Shown here piece by piece: positions 9,404 to 18,822 of a DNA stretch of 64,000 bases (position 1 is its first letter; each line of letters starts with the position of its first letter). The stretch covers positions 286,451 to 350,450 of the forward strand of contig PBUB01000021.1 in assembly GCA_002729885.1 (NCBI GenBank), written 5' to 3'. The notes below the pieces were generated by a model. It did no database searches. It was given only the letters and a program-made list of their open reading frames with translations, and was not told the origin of the DNA. Made by a program: the position numbers and the translations under genes. This DNA comes from Spirochaetaceae bacterium. GTDB taxonomy: Bacteria; Spirochaetota; Leptospiria; Leptospirales; Leptonemataceae.

Positions 9404-10031
9404 TGCTGGGGCAAATATCTTTGAGGACGCATTCGCTGCAAAATCTCTTTCGAGCTGTACAACTGGATCTTCCCAGAAATATCATATAAAGGGACCAGTC
9501 GATCCAGTACTTTTGGGGCAACTTCTCCATCAAGTCCCGTTCTATTATCACTGGATTCTTGCTTCTGGTAAGTCCCAGAAGCTTGCTGATTCGGGCCACA
9601 TGAGTGTCCACCACCACGCCGGAAGGAATGTTGTATAGCTCCTGTAGCACTACGTTGGCCGTTTTACGACCCACTCCAGGTAATGCAGTGAGTTCTTCCA
9701 GAGTGCCGGGGATCTGTCCCCCATGATTTTGCAGAACCTTTCGTGCAAAGCCCTGAATGTTTCTGGCCTTGTTACGGTAGAACCCGGTGGAGTGGATTAG
9801 CTTTTCAATTTTAGAGATGGGCGCCGCTACGTAATCTTCCAGAGCTGGAAATGCTTCGAAAAGTGCAGGAGTGGTTTTGTTCACCATCTCATCGGTGCAC
9901 TGAGCGCTGAGGATTACAGCGATGCACAGTTCATGAGGCTGGGAGTAATGTAGAGGGCAGGAAACCGGCCCGAATTTCTTTTTGAGCCGGTTGTAGGTCT
10001 TTTGAATGAAGGACTTTTCTTCCGGGCTCAG
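9375..10031 (-). CDS. nth: Endonuclease III (DNA glycosylase/AP lyase)
   Basis: Base-excision enzyme that removes oxidised pyrimidines. The helix-hairpin-helix LPGVGRKTANVV supplies the catalytic Lys, the Asp lies in VDTHVARIS, and the C-terminal iron-sulfur ligands follow the exact C-x6-C-x2-C-x5-C spacing. The first Met of the open frame is at 9887, but essential family sequence (HELCIAVILSAQCTDE) lies upstream of it with no ATG, GTG or TTG. The best candidate start is CTG at 10031-10029, which overlaps the rpmB TGA as CTGA and gives 218 residues, the normal length; an AAGG lies about ten bases upstream. The start is inference, the gene is secure. Confidence 0.9.
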   Translation of the reverse strand: MSPEEKSFIQKTYNRLKKKFGPVSCPLHYSQPHELCIAVILSAQCTDEMVNKTTPALFEAFPALEDYVAAPISKIEKLIHSTGFYRNKARNIQGFARKVLQNHGGQIPGTLEELTALPGVGRKTANVVLQELYNIPSGVVVDTHVARISKLLGLTRSKNPVIIERDLMEKLPQKYWIDWSLYMIFLGRSSCTARKRFCSECVLKDICPSSEASIQKEK

Positions 10032-10270
10032 CGCGCCAGAACCTTGATATCCTGTCCGTATTTCTTCATCAGAGACTTTACTCCAATGCGATTCAAAGTC
10101 TTGAGCATTCTGGCTGAGATTCGCAGAGTAACATAACGATTTTCGTCTGCGATATAGACCTTTTTGGTAACCAGATTGATTTTGAATTTCCTTCTGGATT
10201 TTCTATGTGAGTGGGATACGGTATTACCGGAACCAGTCTGTTTTCCGGAAACCTGACATCTACGGGCCAT
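10028..10270 (-). CDS. rpmB: 50S ribosomal protein bL28
   Basis: An 80-residue basic protein of the large ribosomal subunit. MARRCQVSGKQTGSGNTVSHS is close to the standard L28 N-terminus, followed by the SRRKFKINL strand and the C-terminal RISARMLKTL helix. I start it at the ATG at 10270 because the upstream in-frame start at 10303 adds a non-family leader. It heads the minus-strand run of six genes and its stop overlaps the proposed CTG start of nth. The 131 bases between it and the divergent PC4-like gene must hold both promoters; I could not identify convincing boxes there. Confidence 0.93.
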   Translation of the reverse strand: MARRCQVSGKQTGSGNTVSHSHRKSRRKFKINLVTKKVYIADENRYVTLRISARMLKTLNRIGVKSLMKKYGQDIKVLAR

Positions 10271-10401
10271 AGGCGACAATTTTTCGATTGCCCCGAGGGT
10301 CAAGCGAAAGCAACACAGTAGTAGCGTTTGCTGCTTTTTTTCCTCTGTTTTCCGTATGAATTCAGCATTCCAGCCTCAGTAGCAAGCAAACAGGAGGAAT
10401 T

Positions 10402-10632
10402 ATGTCGTATCAAAAAGACCTGGAGCGTGGTTCCGGAGAGGTGCTTCGATTGGAGCTTTCCGAATTTAAAGGACGGAAGCTCTTCAATATTCGGATCTGG
10501 TATCAGGACAAAGAAAGCGGGGAATACCGACCCACGGCCAAAGGCGTCACCATCAAACCAGAGCAATTTCAGGAGTTCAAACAGGCCATCCTGGAAGCGG
10601 AAGCAGAGGTGGATCAGGCTCTCCAGGAGTAA
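10402..10632 (+). CDS. PC4/Sub1-family ssDNA-binding protein
   Basis: A 76-residue protein resembling the C-terminal domain of the transcriptional coactivator PC4 (p15) and bacterial YdbC-type homologues. The signature is a beta-sheet rich in basic and aromatic residues, RKLFNIRIWYQDKESGEYRP, followed by KGVTIKPEQFQEFKQAI and an amphipathic dimerisation helix. Such proteins bind single-stranded DNA as dimers; a role in transcription or DNA repair is family knowledge, not seen here. A strong ribosome site (AGGAGG) precedes the ATG. It is divergent from the rpmB run. Confidence 0.85.
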   Translation: MSYQKDLERGSGEVLRLELSEFKGRKLFNIRIWYQDKESGEYRPTAKGVTIKPEQFQEFKQAILEAEAEVDQALQE

Positions 10633-10713
10633 GATGGTACAAGCTACATTGCCTCGCGTATTATTTCCTTTCGACAAAAAAACAAACCTGGTGATATCTC
10701 AAGAAGAATCTCT

Positions 10714-11904
10714 ATGACTACATCCAAGAAAATTCTAATCGTACTTTTTGCAGGAAGCTGGCTATTGCTACTTGCCTGGGCCTTTCAGGGGGTTCGGGTC
10801 TATGCAAAGGTGCAGGTCGCGCATATGCTGGGCTGGCATTCCGGGGCCGTGCCTGAGGAAACCAGCGAAGCCATCGCTTTACACGAGTTCCATCCAGAGT
10901 CTCAGCTGGTACCGGAATCTCCCAGCCGTCCTGATGAGCCGGCCTATCCATTGTTTGAGTTTCATGGCCATATCTTTCCGGGATACGAAGGAGATTTAAC
11001 CCGGGAAATGAGCGACCTCAAGAACGCCATGTTCGTTGATCTGGCTCTTCGCACAACCACGGTGGAAAAATACGATAAGTTAAGGTCGAAGTATCCAGAT
11101 AAAAGGATCCTTATTTTTCCCGGTTTGAACTACGATCGGCTGGATGAGGAGGGAGACCCTTTTCAAAAGATGGCGGATGATCTGGAAGCCCTGGCTCGGG
11201 ACCGTGGCGTAAAAGGGGTAAAACTCTGGAAAGATCTGGGTCTATTTAGAAAGTATAAAGGAGAGATTATTCCTATCGATGATCCGCGCCTGGATCCCAT
11301 CTGGGATGTATGCGCGAAATACGATCTAGTGGTTGGTATTCATACGGCAGATCCACCGGCCTTTTTTGATCCCACGGACGAACATAATGAACGGTTCCAG
11401 GAACTGGCTCGTAGACCGGAATGGTCTTTCTACGGAGAGGATTTTCCTTCCTTTTCCGAACTCCTGGCGCAAAGGGATCGGCTATTTCAGAGACGGAGAG
11501 ACGTTCGCTTCGTAGCTCTTCATTTTGCGGAGCTGGCCCATGATCTGGGCAAAGCCAGAAAGCTTCTGCATGAAAATCCCAATGTGTGGATAGATACGGC
11601 CCAGAGAATCGATGAGCTGGGGCGGCATCCCAGGGCCGTAGCCCGATTCTTCCTGGATTTTCAGGATCGGATTCTTTATGGCACCGACGGACTGCCGGAT
11701 CGGGATAAAATCGAGATCTACTGGCGCTTCTTCGAGACAGACGATGACTATTTTGATTATTATCCAGAACACAAACCCAGAAAGGGGCTGTGGAAAATTC
11801 ATGGTTTGAACTTGCCAGATCCTGTGCTGAAGAAACTATACTATGGAAATGCTCTAAAACTTTTGAACATTTCCGAGCAGGATTTCTTCCGATATATAGA
11901 ATAA
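10714..11904 (+). CDS. Membrane-anchored amidohydrolase-like TIM-barrel protein
   Basis: A 396-residue protein with an N-terminal uncleaved signal anchor (about residues 6-25). The rest resembles the amidohydrolase-2 (PF04909) group of metal-dependent TIM-barrel hydrolases. Candidate metal or catalytic residues are the HxH in EFHGHIF, Lys in GVKLWKDLG (strand 4), His in VVGIHTADP, His in FVALHFAEL and Asp in ILYGTDGLPD, which appear in the expected strand order. The substrate is unknown; family members include decarboxylases and hydrolases. The anchor suggests action outside the cytoplasmic membrane, unusual for the family. It follows the PC4-like gene by 81 bases. Confidence 0.75.
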   Translation: MTTSKKILIVLFAGSWLLLLAWAFQGVRVYAKVQVAHMLGWHSGAVPEETSEAIALHEFHPESQLVPESPSRPDEPAYPLFEFHGHIFPGYEGDLTREMSDLKNAMFVDLALRTTTVEKYDKLRSKYPDKRILIFPGLNYDRLDEEGDPFQKMADDLEALARDRGVKGVKLWKDLGLFRKYKGEIIPIDDPRLDPIWDVCAKYDLVVGIHTADPPAFFDPTDEHNERFQELARRPEWSFYGEDFPSFSELLAQRDRLFQRRRDVRFVALHFAELAHDLGKARKLLHENPNVWIDTAQRIDELGRHPRAVARFFLDFQDRILYGTDGLPDRDKIEIYWRFFETDDDYFDYYPEHKPRKGLWKIHGLNLPDPVLKKLYYGNALKLLNISEQDFFRYIE

Positions 11905-12048
11905 GTGCTACGATTTTGCCGCGGCGGGTGCTGTCGGGAAGTAACTGAACCAGGAAAGGGAAAAAGAAAAGGGGCCTATCATTCCCAAAAGCCCCGGCCC
12001 CTCGGCGTCAGTGGAGCATAGCCGCAGGATTGTACAAGCGATTTTTTC

Positions 12049-14694
12049 ATGGCCAGCACGAAACGTTTTAAATACAAATGCCGCTCCTGTGGCCAGTACT
12101 ACCTGGTGGTGCTGGATCCTACCAAACGCACCATACATCGAAGCAAATGCCCTTATTGCGCTCATAGCAGTCGCTTTGATAATCGTGATGGCCGCCTGGA
12201 CGGAGGGGGAAGCCCCGCTGCTCTGGGATCTCGATCCATTGGAGGAACCGGTGCGCCCGGCATTTCCTCACTGGCTGGTAGCTCGCGCAAATCTTCTTCG
12301 GGTTCTGGCACATCCGGAAGTGGGCTTGCAGTGCAATCCCGGGATTTTTCCGGAAGAAGGCCAGGGTCCGGACGGGGTGCTGCGGCGGTAGGCTCTTCGG
12401 GCAGGGGCGGATCCAGCGGAGGATGGAATCCACTGGAAGCTGTGGGCGGTTTCTTTGCTGGTATTGGGGAGTGGATTTCTGGATTGGCCAATGGTCGCTC
12501 CCCTGTGGCCCTGGGTGTGGCGGCTGTTGGTGTGCTGGCCTTTCTTGCAGGATTCTATTTTCTCATTCTGGCGTTTACGGTGGATGCAGATGATTACATT
12601 CATCAGGCCCAGGGAATTACTGCGAATCGCATAGTGGATCGCAACGGAAAGCTGATCGGTGAGCTTTTTTCCCGAAAGACCGGCACCATGAAGGCCGATG
12701 AAGTACCGGCCAAACTTCGAGATATTCTTCTGTTCGTCGAGGACCGTAGCTTCTACGATCATGGTGGCATTCATATCCCGTCCATTGTCCGCGCTTTTGT
12801 GACAAATATTCTTAAGCTGGGATATTCCCAGGGTGGCTCCACTATCACTCAGCAGCTAGCCCGGGTTCTGATGGAGGACTTTGAAAAATCCCTGGGACGA
12901 AAGGTAAGAGAAGCGTCCCTGGCTTTGCAGCTGGAAAGCTCTATGTCCAAGAATGAGATTCTGGCCGCCTATATGAACCAGGTGTATCTGGGGCACGGGG
13001 CCTACGGAATGCAGGAAGCTTCCAAGTTCTATTTTCGCAAGAAGCTCAATGAAACGAATTTCGTTGAAAATCTAATCCTGGCCTGTCTTCCCTCTGCTCC
13101 CAGTCGATATTCGCCCATCCGAAACCCCGATGAGCTGATCACGAAAATGGATGTAGTTTTCGCGGAAATGAAGAAGGAAGGATTCGAATCTCCGTCCCAG
13201 AAAGAATACGACGCTCTAAAGGAGCAGGTCTTTGGTTCCATGAATCGCAGTCCATCGGCCACAGTTTTTGGAACCAGAGTAAATGAAGCACCATTCGTTT
13301 CGGAGCATATCAGACTTCAGATCAAAGAATTGCTGGGCTCTGAATTCATGTATGGCAAAGGGCTGCTCATTGAGACTACAATCGATCAATCTCTGCAAAT
13401 CGCAGCCACTGAACAGAGTGAAGCATGGATCGCAGATGTGGGTCGCTATCACAAACCCCAGATTCGTAAGGATGGCAAGGTAGTACCTGAAACCGATAAA
13501 GCTGTCCTGATTCGCAGAGAATATGAGCGCATGGGGTTGGGGCCGGTGCTTATGGGCGGGCCGGCCAGCGCTGTTCAGGAGCCACGGCTGCAGACCGCCA
13601 GTGTTGGAATCCATCCAGAAACCGGGGCCGTCCTTTTTATGAACGGTGGCACCCGCTTTCATTCAGGCAATCAGCTCAATCGATCTGTGATGATGTACAG
13701 ACAGACCGGTAGTGCCATAAAGCCTATCATCTATTCTGCTGGCCTGGAAACAGGGGAAATCAATCCGGCCACGGCTCTGGATGATTCTCCCATATTCTTT
13801 GACGGAGCCAGGGGGGCCAACGGTGAGAATTACTGGCTACCGGACAATATCAGCGTTAGCTATGAAGGATTGATTCCGGCCCGAGTAGCCCTGGCCAAAT
13901 CCAGAAACATCCCTGCCATTCGAGTGGCTCGTATGGTGGGAGTACCCCGGCTGGGAGAGCAGTTTCGAAAATTCTTTTTTCATACTGAAGATCAGTTTAA
14001 TCAGCGTTTCAAAGAGAATCTCACCATTGCCATAGGCTCCACTGAAATGAGTCCTCTGGAAATGGCCGTGGCATTCGCTGCCATCGCAAACAATGGAGTA
14101 ATGAAAAGGCCGTATCTGATCAAGAGCATCAAGGGTCCGGACGGAAAGGTACTCTATAACGGCGCAGGCGAAGATGAGTTCGATCTTAATGTCCCTGCCG
14201 AAAGTCAGGTGCTTCCAGGGGATGTAGCCGCAGTACTTACCAGCATGATGAAGGATGCTGCGAAATATGGTGGCGTCAATCGGGGTGGATTCAGCTCTCC
14301 GGATCTTGCCGGCAAGACGGGTACCACAAACGAATATCGTGATGCCTGGTTTATTGGATTTATTCCTCAGGTGGCAGCAGCTGTCTGGGTAGGATTTGAT
14401 CAGCCAAAATATTCTACCCGCCGCGGAACCGGCTCTTCCCTGGCCGGGCCTCTATTTGGTCGTATTCTGAAAGCGGCGCCGGCAGATCTGCGAAATGGAA
14501 GATACAATTTCTCTCCTGCACCGGTAACCAAAACGGTGTGCGCTGAATCCGGCGATCTGCCCGGACCCTATTGCCCGGCGACCAAATCCGAGATCATGCC
14601 GGCCTCTGCAGTGCCCACGCATGTATGTGAGATCCATAAAAAACCGGAAGCAGAGCCCGTTGCTCCCGAACCGGAGGATTCCGACTTTGATTGA
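12049..14694 (+). CDS. Class A penicillin-binding protein with N-terminal zinc ribbon
   Basis: An 881-residue bifunctional peptidoglycan synthase. Residues 1-42 form a C-x2-C ... C-x2-C zinc ribbon (Cys 11, 14, 34, 37), followed by a Gly/Ser-rich linker to about residue 145 and one membrane segment (about 150-173). The glycosyltransferase-51 domain has [10 protein letters not shown] (catalytic Glu) and [12 protein letters not shown]. The transpeptidase domain has SAIK (Ser about 555), SRN (about 617) and KTGT (about 755). A short Cys-containing C-terminal tail follows. The catalytic parts are typical of PBP1A and act in the periplasm; the cytoplasmic zinc ribbon and linker are not usual. No strong ribosome site precedes the ATG. 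Confidence 0.92.
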   Translation: MASTKRFKYKCRSCGQYYLVVLDPTKRTIHRSKCPYCAHSSRFDNRDGRLDGGGSPAALGSRSIGGTGAPGISSLAGSSRKSSSGSGTSGSGLAVQSRDFSGRRPGSGRGAAAVGSSGRGGSSGGWNPLEAVGGFFAGIGEWISGLANGRSPVALGVAAVGVLAFLAGFYFLILAFTVDADDYIHQAQGITANRIVDRNGKLIGELFSRKTGTMKADEVPAKLRDILLFVEDRSFYDHGGIHIPSIVRAFVTNILKLGYSQGGSTITQQLARVLMEDFEKSLGRKVREASLALQLESSMSKNEILAAYMNQVYLGHGAYGMQEASKFYFRKKLNETNFVENLILACLPSAPSRYSPIRNPDELITKMDVVFAEMKKEGFESPSQKEYDALKEQVFGSMNRSPSATVFGTRVNEAPFVSEHIRLQIKELLGSEFMYGKGLLIETTIDQSLQIAATEQSEAWIADVGRYHKPQIRKDGKVVPETDKAVLIRREYERMGLGPVLMGGPASAVQEPRLQTASVGIHPETGAVLFMNGGTRFHSGNQLNRSVMMYRQTGSAIKPIIYSAGLETGEINPATALDDSPIFFDGARGANGENYWLPDNISVSYEGLIPARVALAKSRNIPAIRVARMVGVPRLGEQFRKFFFHTEDQFNQRFKENLTIAIGSTEMSPLEMAVAFAAIANNGVMKRPYLIKSIKGPDGKVLYNGAGEDEFDLNVPAESQVLPGDVAAVLTSMMKDAAKYGGVNRGGFSSPDLAGKTGTTNEYRDAWFIGFIPQVAAAVWVGFDQPKYSTRRGTGSSLAGPLFGRILKAAPADLRNGRYNFSPAPVTKTVCAESGDLPGPYCPATKSEIMPASAVPTHVCEIHKKPEAEPVAPEPEDSDFD

Positions 14695-14728
14695 ATCGCA
14701 GCTTAAAATTGTTCGTGGATGCCGGTCA

Positions 14729-15739
14729 GTGATTCGCAGCAAACCATCTTTTCGGGCGATAGTCCTCATTTCTCTGATAACCGTCTTCTTTTCCGCTGTG
14801 GATGTAAAGGCCAACGGCGCTGGGATGTTTCGCAGAGCTTACTCGCTGGAAACATCGGATCCGGAGGCGGCCATTCAAAGTTATAGAGCAGCGCTATCCC
14901 AGGGTTTGCCAGCCAATCTACGCAGGGCAGCGGTATGGAAGGTCTACTTCCTGTACAAGAGAAATCATTATTACATCCAGGCCTATCGATACGGAAACTC
15001 AATCGGCGCTGGTGGATCCCATCAGTCCGAGATCCTGCGAAACGCACTGCATCGATGGGGCATCACCAGCTCAGATTTTGAAACCCTGGTCAAGGCCTGG
15101 TCTTCTCCTTCCAGCTTTCCAGATACTGCCAACCGAATCATCGCCTCTCGTAGCCGAAAAGCCCCGGTGCTCGCTGCCGACCTGCGAAGGGCTCTTGAGC
15201 TGGAAGGCAAGGGGGATATGGCCAGCCGGATCATCGTTCGAAAACCCAACAGCAAGACCGGAAATGATCCGGATCTGGAGCAGGCAGAGTACTATTACAG
15301 TCAGGGAGATCTGAACGGCGCGGAAGCGCTTTTGTGGAAAAAATCCAGAAGCGATGATATTAATTCCTCGGCCCGCTCCAGGCTCCTATACCTCCTGGGA
15401 AAAATTCGGTCCAAGCAGGACCGGGAGTCCGAAGCTATCAGATTCTATCGGCTGGCCGCTGGCTATGCAACGGATTCAGAATCCAGACGGATGCTTGCGC
15501 TGGCATCCTACCAGCTATACAGAAACGGAAAAAAGGATGCTGCTTACGAACTGATTGACCAGTTTCCCGAACCGGATGAAGATCGGATGAGGTTGTATTT
15601 TCTGGTAGTGGCTGTGGATGCGGCGGACAATCAGAACGCATTGCGTAAACTAAGGTCCATGGAGAAGGAAATCCGCGAACGGGTAAGGCTGGGACAGGCC
15701 GGATTTCTGGAAAAGAAGGCACTGACTCTGCTCAAGTAG
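14729..15739 (+). CDS. Exported TPR-like repeat protein
   Basis: A 336-residue protein starting at GTG 14729, which gives a clean signal peptide (basic start IRSKPSFR, hydrophobic IVLISLITVFFSAV, cleavage after VKA). In-frame alternatives are a TTG at 14687 overlapping the PBP stop and an ATG at 14621 that would overlap by 74 bases. The mature part is made of paired helices with TPR-like features, such as AEYYYSQGDLNGAEALL and LGKIRSKQDRESEAIRFYRLAA. This resembles periplasmic scaffolds such as the N-terminal region of lytic transglycosylases, but no catalytic domain follows. Its position after the PBP hints at a cell-wall role; that is inference. Confidence 0.75.
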   Translation: MIRSKPSFRAIVLISLITVFFSAVDVKANGAGMFRRAYSLETSDPEAAIQSYRAALSQGLPANLRRAAVWKVYFLYKRNHYYIQAYRYGNSIGAGGSHQSEILRNALHRWGITSSDFETLVKAWSSPSSFPDTANRIIASRSRKAPVLAADLRRALELEGKGDMASRIIVRKPNSKTGNDPDLEQAEYYYSQGDLNGAEALLWKKSRSDDINSSARSRLLYLLGKIRSKQDRESEAIRFYRLAAGYATDSESRRMLALASYQLYRNGKKDAAYELIDQFPEPDEDRMRLYFLVVAVDAADNQNALRKLRSMEKEIRERVRLGQAGFLEKKALTLLK

Positions 15740-15811
15740 AAGATCGGACTTTCGGACCGGGACTGTGGAAGGCCGAAAGCTCGAAAATCAGGCTCGGGAT
15801 AATAGGATACA

Positions 15812-16843
15812 ATGAAATCCATAAAAGTACATAGATCCGGGTTTGCCTGTGCCTTAATCATCGCGATCTTCCTGTCCGCCTGTGCCAGTAGCGAATCGAT
15901 TCGCAAAGATCCGTCGACGCAGGACTCTGATCCGGTAGCGGATGAATATCTGGATGAGCAGAGAAATCAGCAGAATCTGGAAGATGTACCGGTGCGAATC
16001 GACAGAACCAACGATTCTGATGGCGAAGCGTTCGTAATTACCGATTCCGATAAAAGCGATTCGGACAATTCAGGCACCACAGAGCCCGATTCCAGTAAGG
16101 ATTCCACGGCGGAAGCCAACACAGATTCTCCGGATAATCCAGAGCTGACCGAAGAAGAAAGAGTACAAAAGGAAAGGCAGGAAGAGCAGCGACGAAAGGA
16201 AGAACAGGAGCGCCTGGCCCAGCTGGAAAAAGAGAGAAAAGAAAGAGAAGAAGCCAGGCGGAAAGAAGAGGAAAGACGAAGGAAAGAGGCAGAACTGCAG
16301 CGCCTTCGCAATGAAGCCGTCTATCATTCAGAAGCGTTTGCAAATCGGCAAAGAGAGTTTGAAATCGCTCGCAAGACCTTTAGAATCAATGCGCTGGTTG
16401 AGGCCAGAGATGCCAGACTGGGTTCGGTGTATCCAGAATCCAGATCCTTCTGGGCATCCGAGTCCGAGGAGAGATTCAGTGCAAATCCGTCCTTTGAGGT
16501 GGATGCAGAGCAGGTGTATCTGGTTAAACTTGCAAACCCACTGGATTATCAGTCTTCCTTTCCGGTGAATCTACCGCCTGGATCTACTGCCATAGAATTA
16601 AAGGATCCCCTGGCTGTATGGAATCGTATCAAAGGCAGCTCCGGGCGATGGGTGTTGATGCAGAAGACAACGAAAGGCTACGTGCCATTAAGCTTGCGAA
16701 GACACGGTGTGGACTATCGTGTGGCTTCCGTAGAAATTGAATCCGGCCTTGTTAAGCTTGAGATCTATAGCCGATCTTCCAATCGAAGAGCGGGTCAGTA
16801 TCATGTGCTTTATCCGGTGGAACTGGAACTGAAGCAAAACTGA
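15812..16843 (+). CDS. Lipoprotein with long charged coiled coil
   Basis: A 343-residue protein with a lipoprotein signal ending in a lipobox (LSAC, Cys about 24). Three regions follow: an acidic Asp/Ser-rich low-complexity stretch (about residues 30-115), a Glu/Lys/Arg-rich coiled coil (about 115-175), and a globular C-terminal domain (about 210-343) with strand-rich sequence. I do not recognise the C-terminal domain. The layout fits an envelope lipoprotein that spans or tethers periplasmic structures. It follows the TPR-like exported protein by 72 bases and may share its transcript. Confidence 0.8.
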   Translation: MKSIKVHRSGFACALIIAIFLSACASSESIRKDPSTQDSDPVADEYLDEQRNQQNLEDVPVRIDRTNDSDGEAFVITDSDKSDSDNSGTTEPDSSKDSTAEANTDSPDNPELTEEERVQKERQEEQRRKEEQERLAQLEKERKEREEARRKEEERRRKEAELQRLRNEAVYHSEAFANRQREFEIARKTFRINALVEARDARLGSVYPESRSFWASESEERFSANPSFEVDAEQVYLVKLANPLDYQSSFPVNLPPGSTAIELKDPLAVWNRIKGSSGRWVLMQKTTKGYVPLSLRRHGVDYRVASVEIESGLVKLEIYSRSSNRRAGQYHVLYPVELELKQN

Positions 16844-16922
16844 ATCTCTGCACATCCTTAAAGATCCTTAAAGGAATCCTGAAAACCACTCACTTGATGA
16901 ATCCTTGCAGCCGGCCGCGAAG

Positions 16923-17010
16923 GCAGCCGGCGAGTATGTGCGAACCCGATAAGGGAGGGTTGTTCCGCTAATCGGATACTCCCAGGTTCTGCCGGCGCCA
17001 CGGTTCGCAC
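16923..17010. other. Intergenic structured element with interleaved inverted repeats
   Basis: This 201-base gap lies between convergent genes. GTGCGAACC (16938-16946) is perfectly complementary to GGTTCGCAC (17002-17010). Inside, CCGAT (16946-16950) pairs with ATCGG (16971-16975) and GGGAG (16953-16957) pairs with CTCCC (16979-16983); these two are interleaved as in an H-type pseudoknot. GCAGCCGGC also occurs twice as a direct repeat (16907-16915, 16923-16931). No T-run follows, so it is not a standard terminator. It may be a small RNA, a repeat element or chance. Confidence 0.35.
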
Positions 17011-17044
17011 CGGAAGAATATGAATTCAGCCGATTAGCGTAAAA

Positions 17045-18727
17045 TCAGCTCTTTTTCTTAAATACTCCCAGGAGTTTTCCCAGAAGGCCCTGCTTCTTGG
17101 CCGGTTCTGGCTTGCGCTGATTTTTGCTTCGGCCAGAATTCTGGGGCTTTCTTTGCTTTTGATTTCGATCCGATCGGCCCTCTGAGTTTTGAGGACCACG
17201 ACGGCGTCTGTTCCCTTGCTTTTTGCCGCGACTCTGGCCTGTATCCTTATCACGTCCCAGCAAACGTGCACGATCCTGGTCCCGAACGGTTGCGGAATCC
17301 GTGGCATCTGCCGTTGCCATATTGGCCTCTGATGGTCGCCGGTCGCCAGAAGGTCTGCGACGCTTTCTTCGCCTTTGTTCGCCAGGGCCCCGATTGTTAC
17401 CGGCTGCTGCAGCTGGCTTTTCCTGCGCGGGGCGCTTATCCGGTCCCCGTGAACTGTCGTTCTTGCGATCCCGGTTTCCTCTGCGATTCCGGTTATTGCG
17501 ACCACCGCGATCCTTACCTCCGGCATCGGATCTGGATTCGCTCTTCTCTCCATGGCTTTCGCTGCTATCGCGGAAAGGTTTATATTCCCCTTCAGGAAAT
17601 TTTACAAAGCCAGGATCTACCTGTCCCACCGGAATCTTGTGCCTTAGCAATTGCTCAATCCGAGGTAGACATTCAAAATCATCTTCCGAACAGAACGAAT
17701 AGCTAACGCCGGTCTTACCTGCTCGAGCCGTCCTGCCAATACGATGCACATAGGATTCAGAATCCTGCGGCAGGTCGAAATTGAATACATGGGTGATGTC
17801 ATCCACATCAAGTCCACGACTGGCAACATCGGTGGCCACCAGAACGCTATACTTACCCAGTTTAAACTGTTTGAGCAGTCGCACTCGCTTCTTTTGGTCG
17901 AGCAGGGAGGATAGACCGGTGGCCGCTACTCCATATCGATGAAGCTTTTTGGTAATATCCAGAACCTTTCGCTTGTAATTGGTAAATATGATCGCTCTGG
18001 GCTGTTCCGCATTGAGGATCAAATTGATCAGATAGGGCATTTTCTCTTCTCTGCCCAGGTGAAATAGATGCTGGTCTATTTTATCGACTTCGATGGTTTC
18101 TGCTTTCGTGCGAACTTCTACAGGGTCCTGCATGAAGTCCCAGGCCAATCGCATGACATAGTAGCTCATGGTGGCGGAGAAAAGCATGGTCTGAGATTTC
18201 TCCGGCAGCTTCTTCATGATGTAGCGAATGTCGCGTATGAAACCCATATCGAACATACGATCCGCTTCATCCAGAATCAAATGATGAATACTGTCTGTGG
18301 GAAATTTCTTCTGCTTTATGTAGTCGATGAGACGTCCAGGTGTTGCAACAATGACTGACGGTTCAGCGGCGAGCTGCTTTTCCTGTCTGTCGTAGCTGTC
18401 ACCACCGTAGATGGTGGCCAGATTCAGTGAATGATGCGTAAGTAACTTTTCTACTTCTTCAGCAATCTGCAGACAGATTTCTCGTGTAGGTGTTAGAATC
18501 AGAGCGGCGGGACTCTGCCCTTCTTCGCGTGCTTTGATGATATGATCGATAACCGGTAGTAAAAATGCTATGGTCTTTCCGGTTCCTGTTTGACTGATGC
18601 CTACAATGTCGCGCCCTTCCTGGGCTGGCTGAATGGTATCTTCCTGTATCTGCGTTAATGTTTCCAGTCCCTGATCGGCCAGGGCCTTCTTTAAGTCCGG
18701 ATGGACGGATAATTCTTCAAATCGCAT
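17045..18727 (-). CDS. DEAD-box ATP-dependent RNA helicase
   Basis: A 560-residue RNA helicase. The core (about residues 1-365) has Q-motif TLTQIQ, Walker A SQTGTGKT, PTREICLQIA, GGDSYDRQ, ATPGRLIDY, DEAD, SATM, VATDVASRGLDV and HRIGRTARAGKTG. Residues from about 395 form a long Arg/Lys/Asn/Gly-rich tail, typical of cold-shock or ribosome-assembly helicases (RhlE/CsdA type) that use it for RNA binding. I start it at the ATG at 18727, preceded by an AGGTGG ribosome site, rather than the in-frame start at 18763. The exact subfamily is uncertain. It is transcribed divergently from the solute-binding protein gene. Confidence 0.93.
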   Translation of the reverse strand: MRFEELSVHPDLKKALADQGLETLTQIQEDTIQPAQEGRDIVGISQTGTGKTIAFLLPVIDHIIKAREEGQSPAALILTPTREICLQIAEEVEKLLTHHSLNLATIYGGDSYDRQEKQLAAEPSVIVATPGRLIDYIKQKKFPTDSIHHLILDEADRMFDMGFIRDIRYIMKKLPEKSQTMLFSATMSYYVMRLAWDFMQDPVEVRTKAETIEVDKIDQHLFHLGREEKMPYLINLILNAEQPRAIIFTNYKRKVLDITKKLHRYGVAATGLSSLLDQKKRVRLLKQFKLGKYSVLVATDVASRGLDVDDITHVFNFDLPQDSESYVHRIGRTARAGKTGVSYSFCSEDDFECLPRIEQLLRHKIPVGQVDPGFVKFPEGEYKPFRDSSESHGEKSESRSDAGGKDRGGRNNRNRRGNRDRKNDSSRGPDKRPAQEKPAAAAGNNRGPGEQRRRKRRRPSGDRRPSEANMATADATDSATVRDQDRARLLGRDKDTGQSRGKKQGNRRRRGPQNSEGRSDRNQKQRKPQNSGRSKNQRKPEPAKKQGLLGKLLGVFKKKS

Positions 18728-18822
18728 TCTCTGCCACCTGAACAAATGGCGGCTGCCTGTCAATTCCGACTGCTGAGAGGAAAATTCGTTGACCCGGACC
18801 GGATTTGAGGCTAAGGTTTAGT

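Noticed and set aside
16938-17010. A 73-base tRNA-like element
   Set aside because: Length and outer stem fit a tRNA, but there is no T-arm (GTTCRA in the right place), no D-arm and no anticodon stem, and the inner stems are interleaved.
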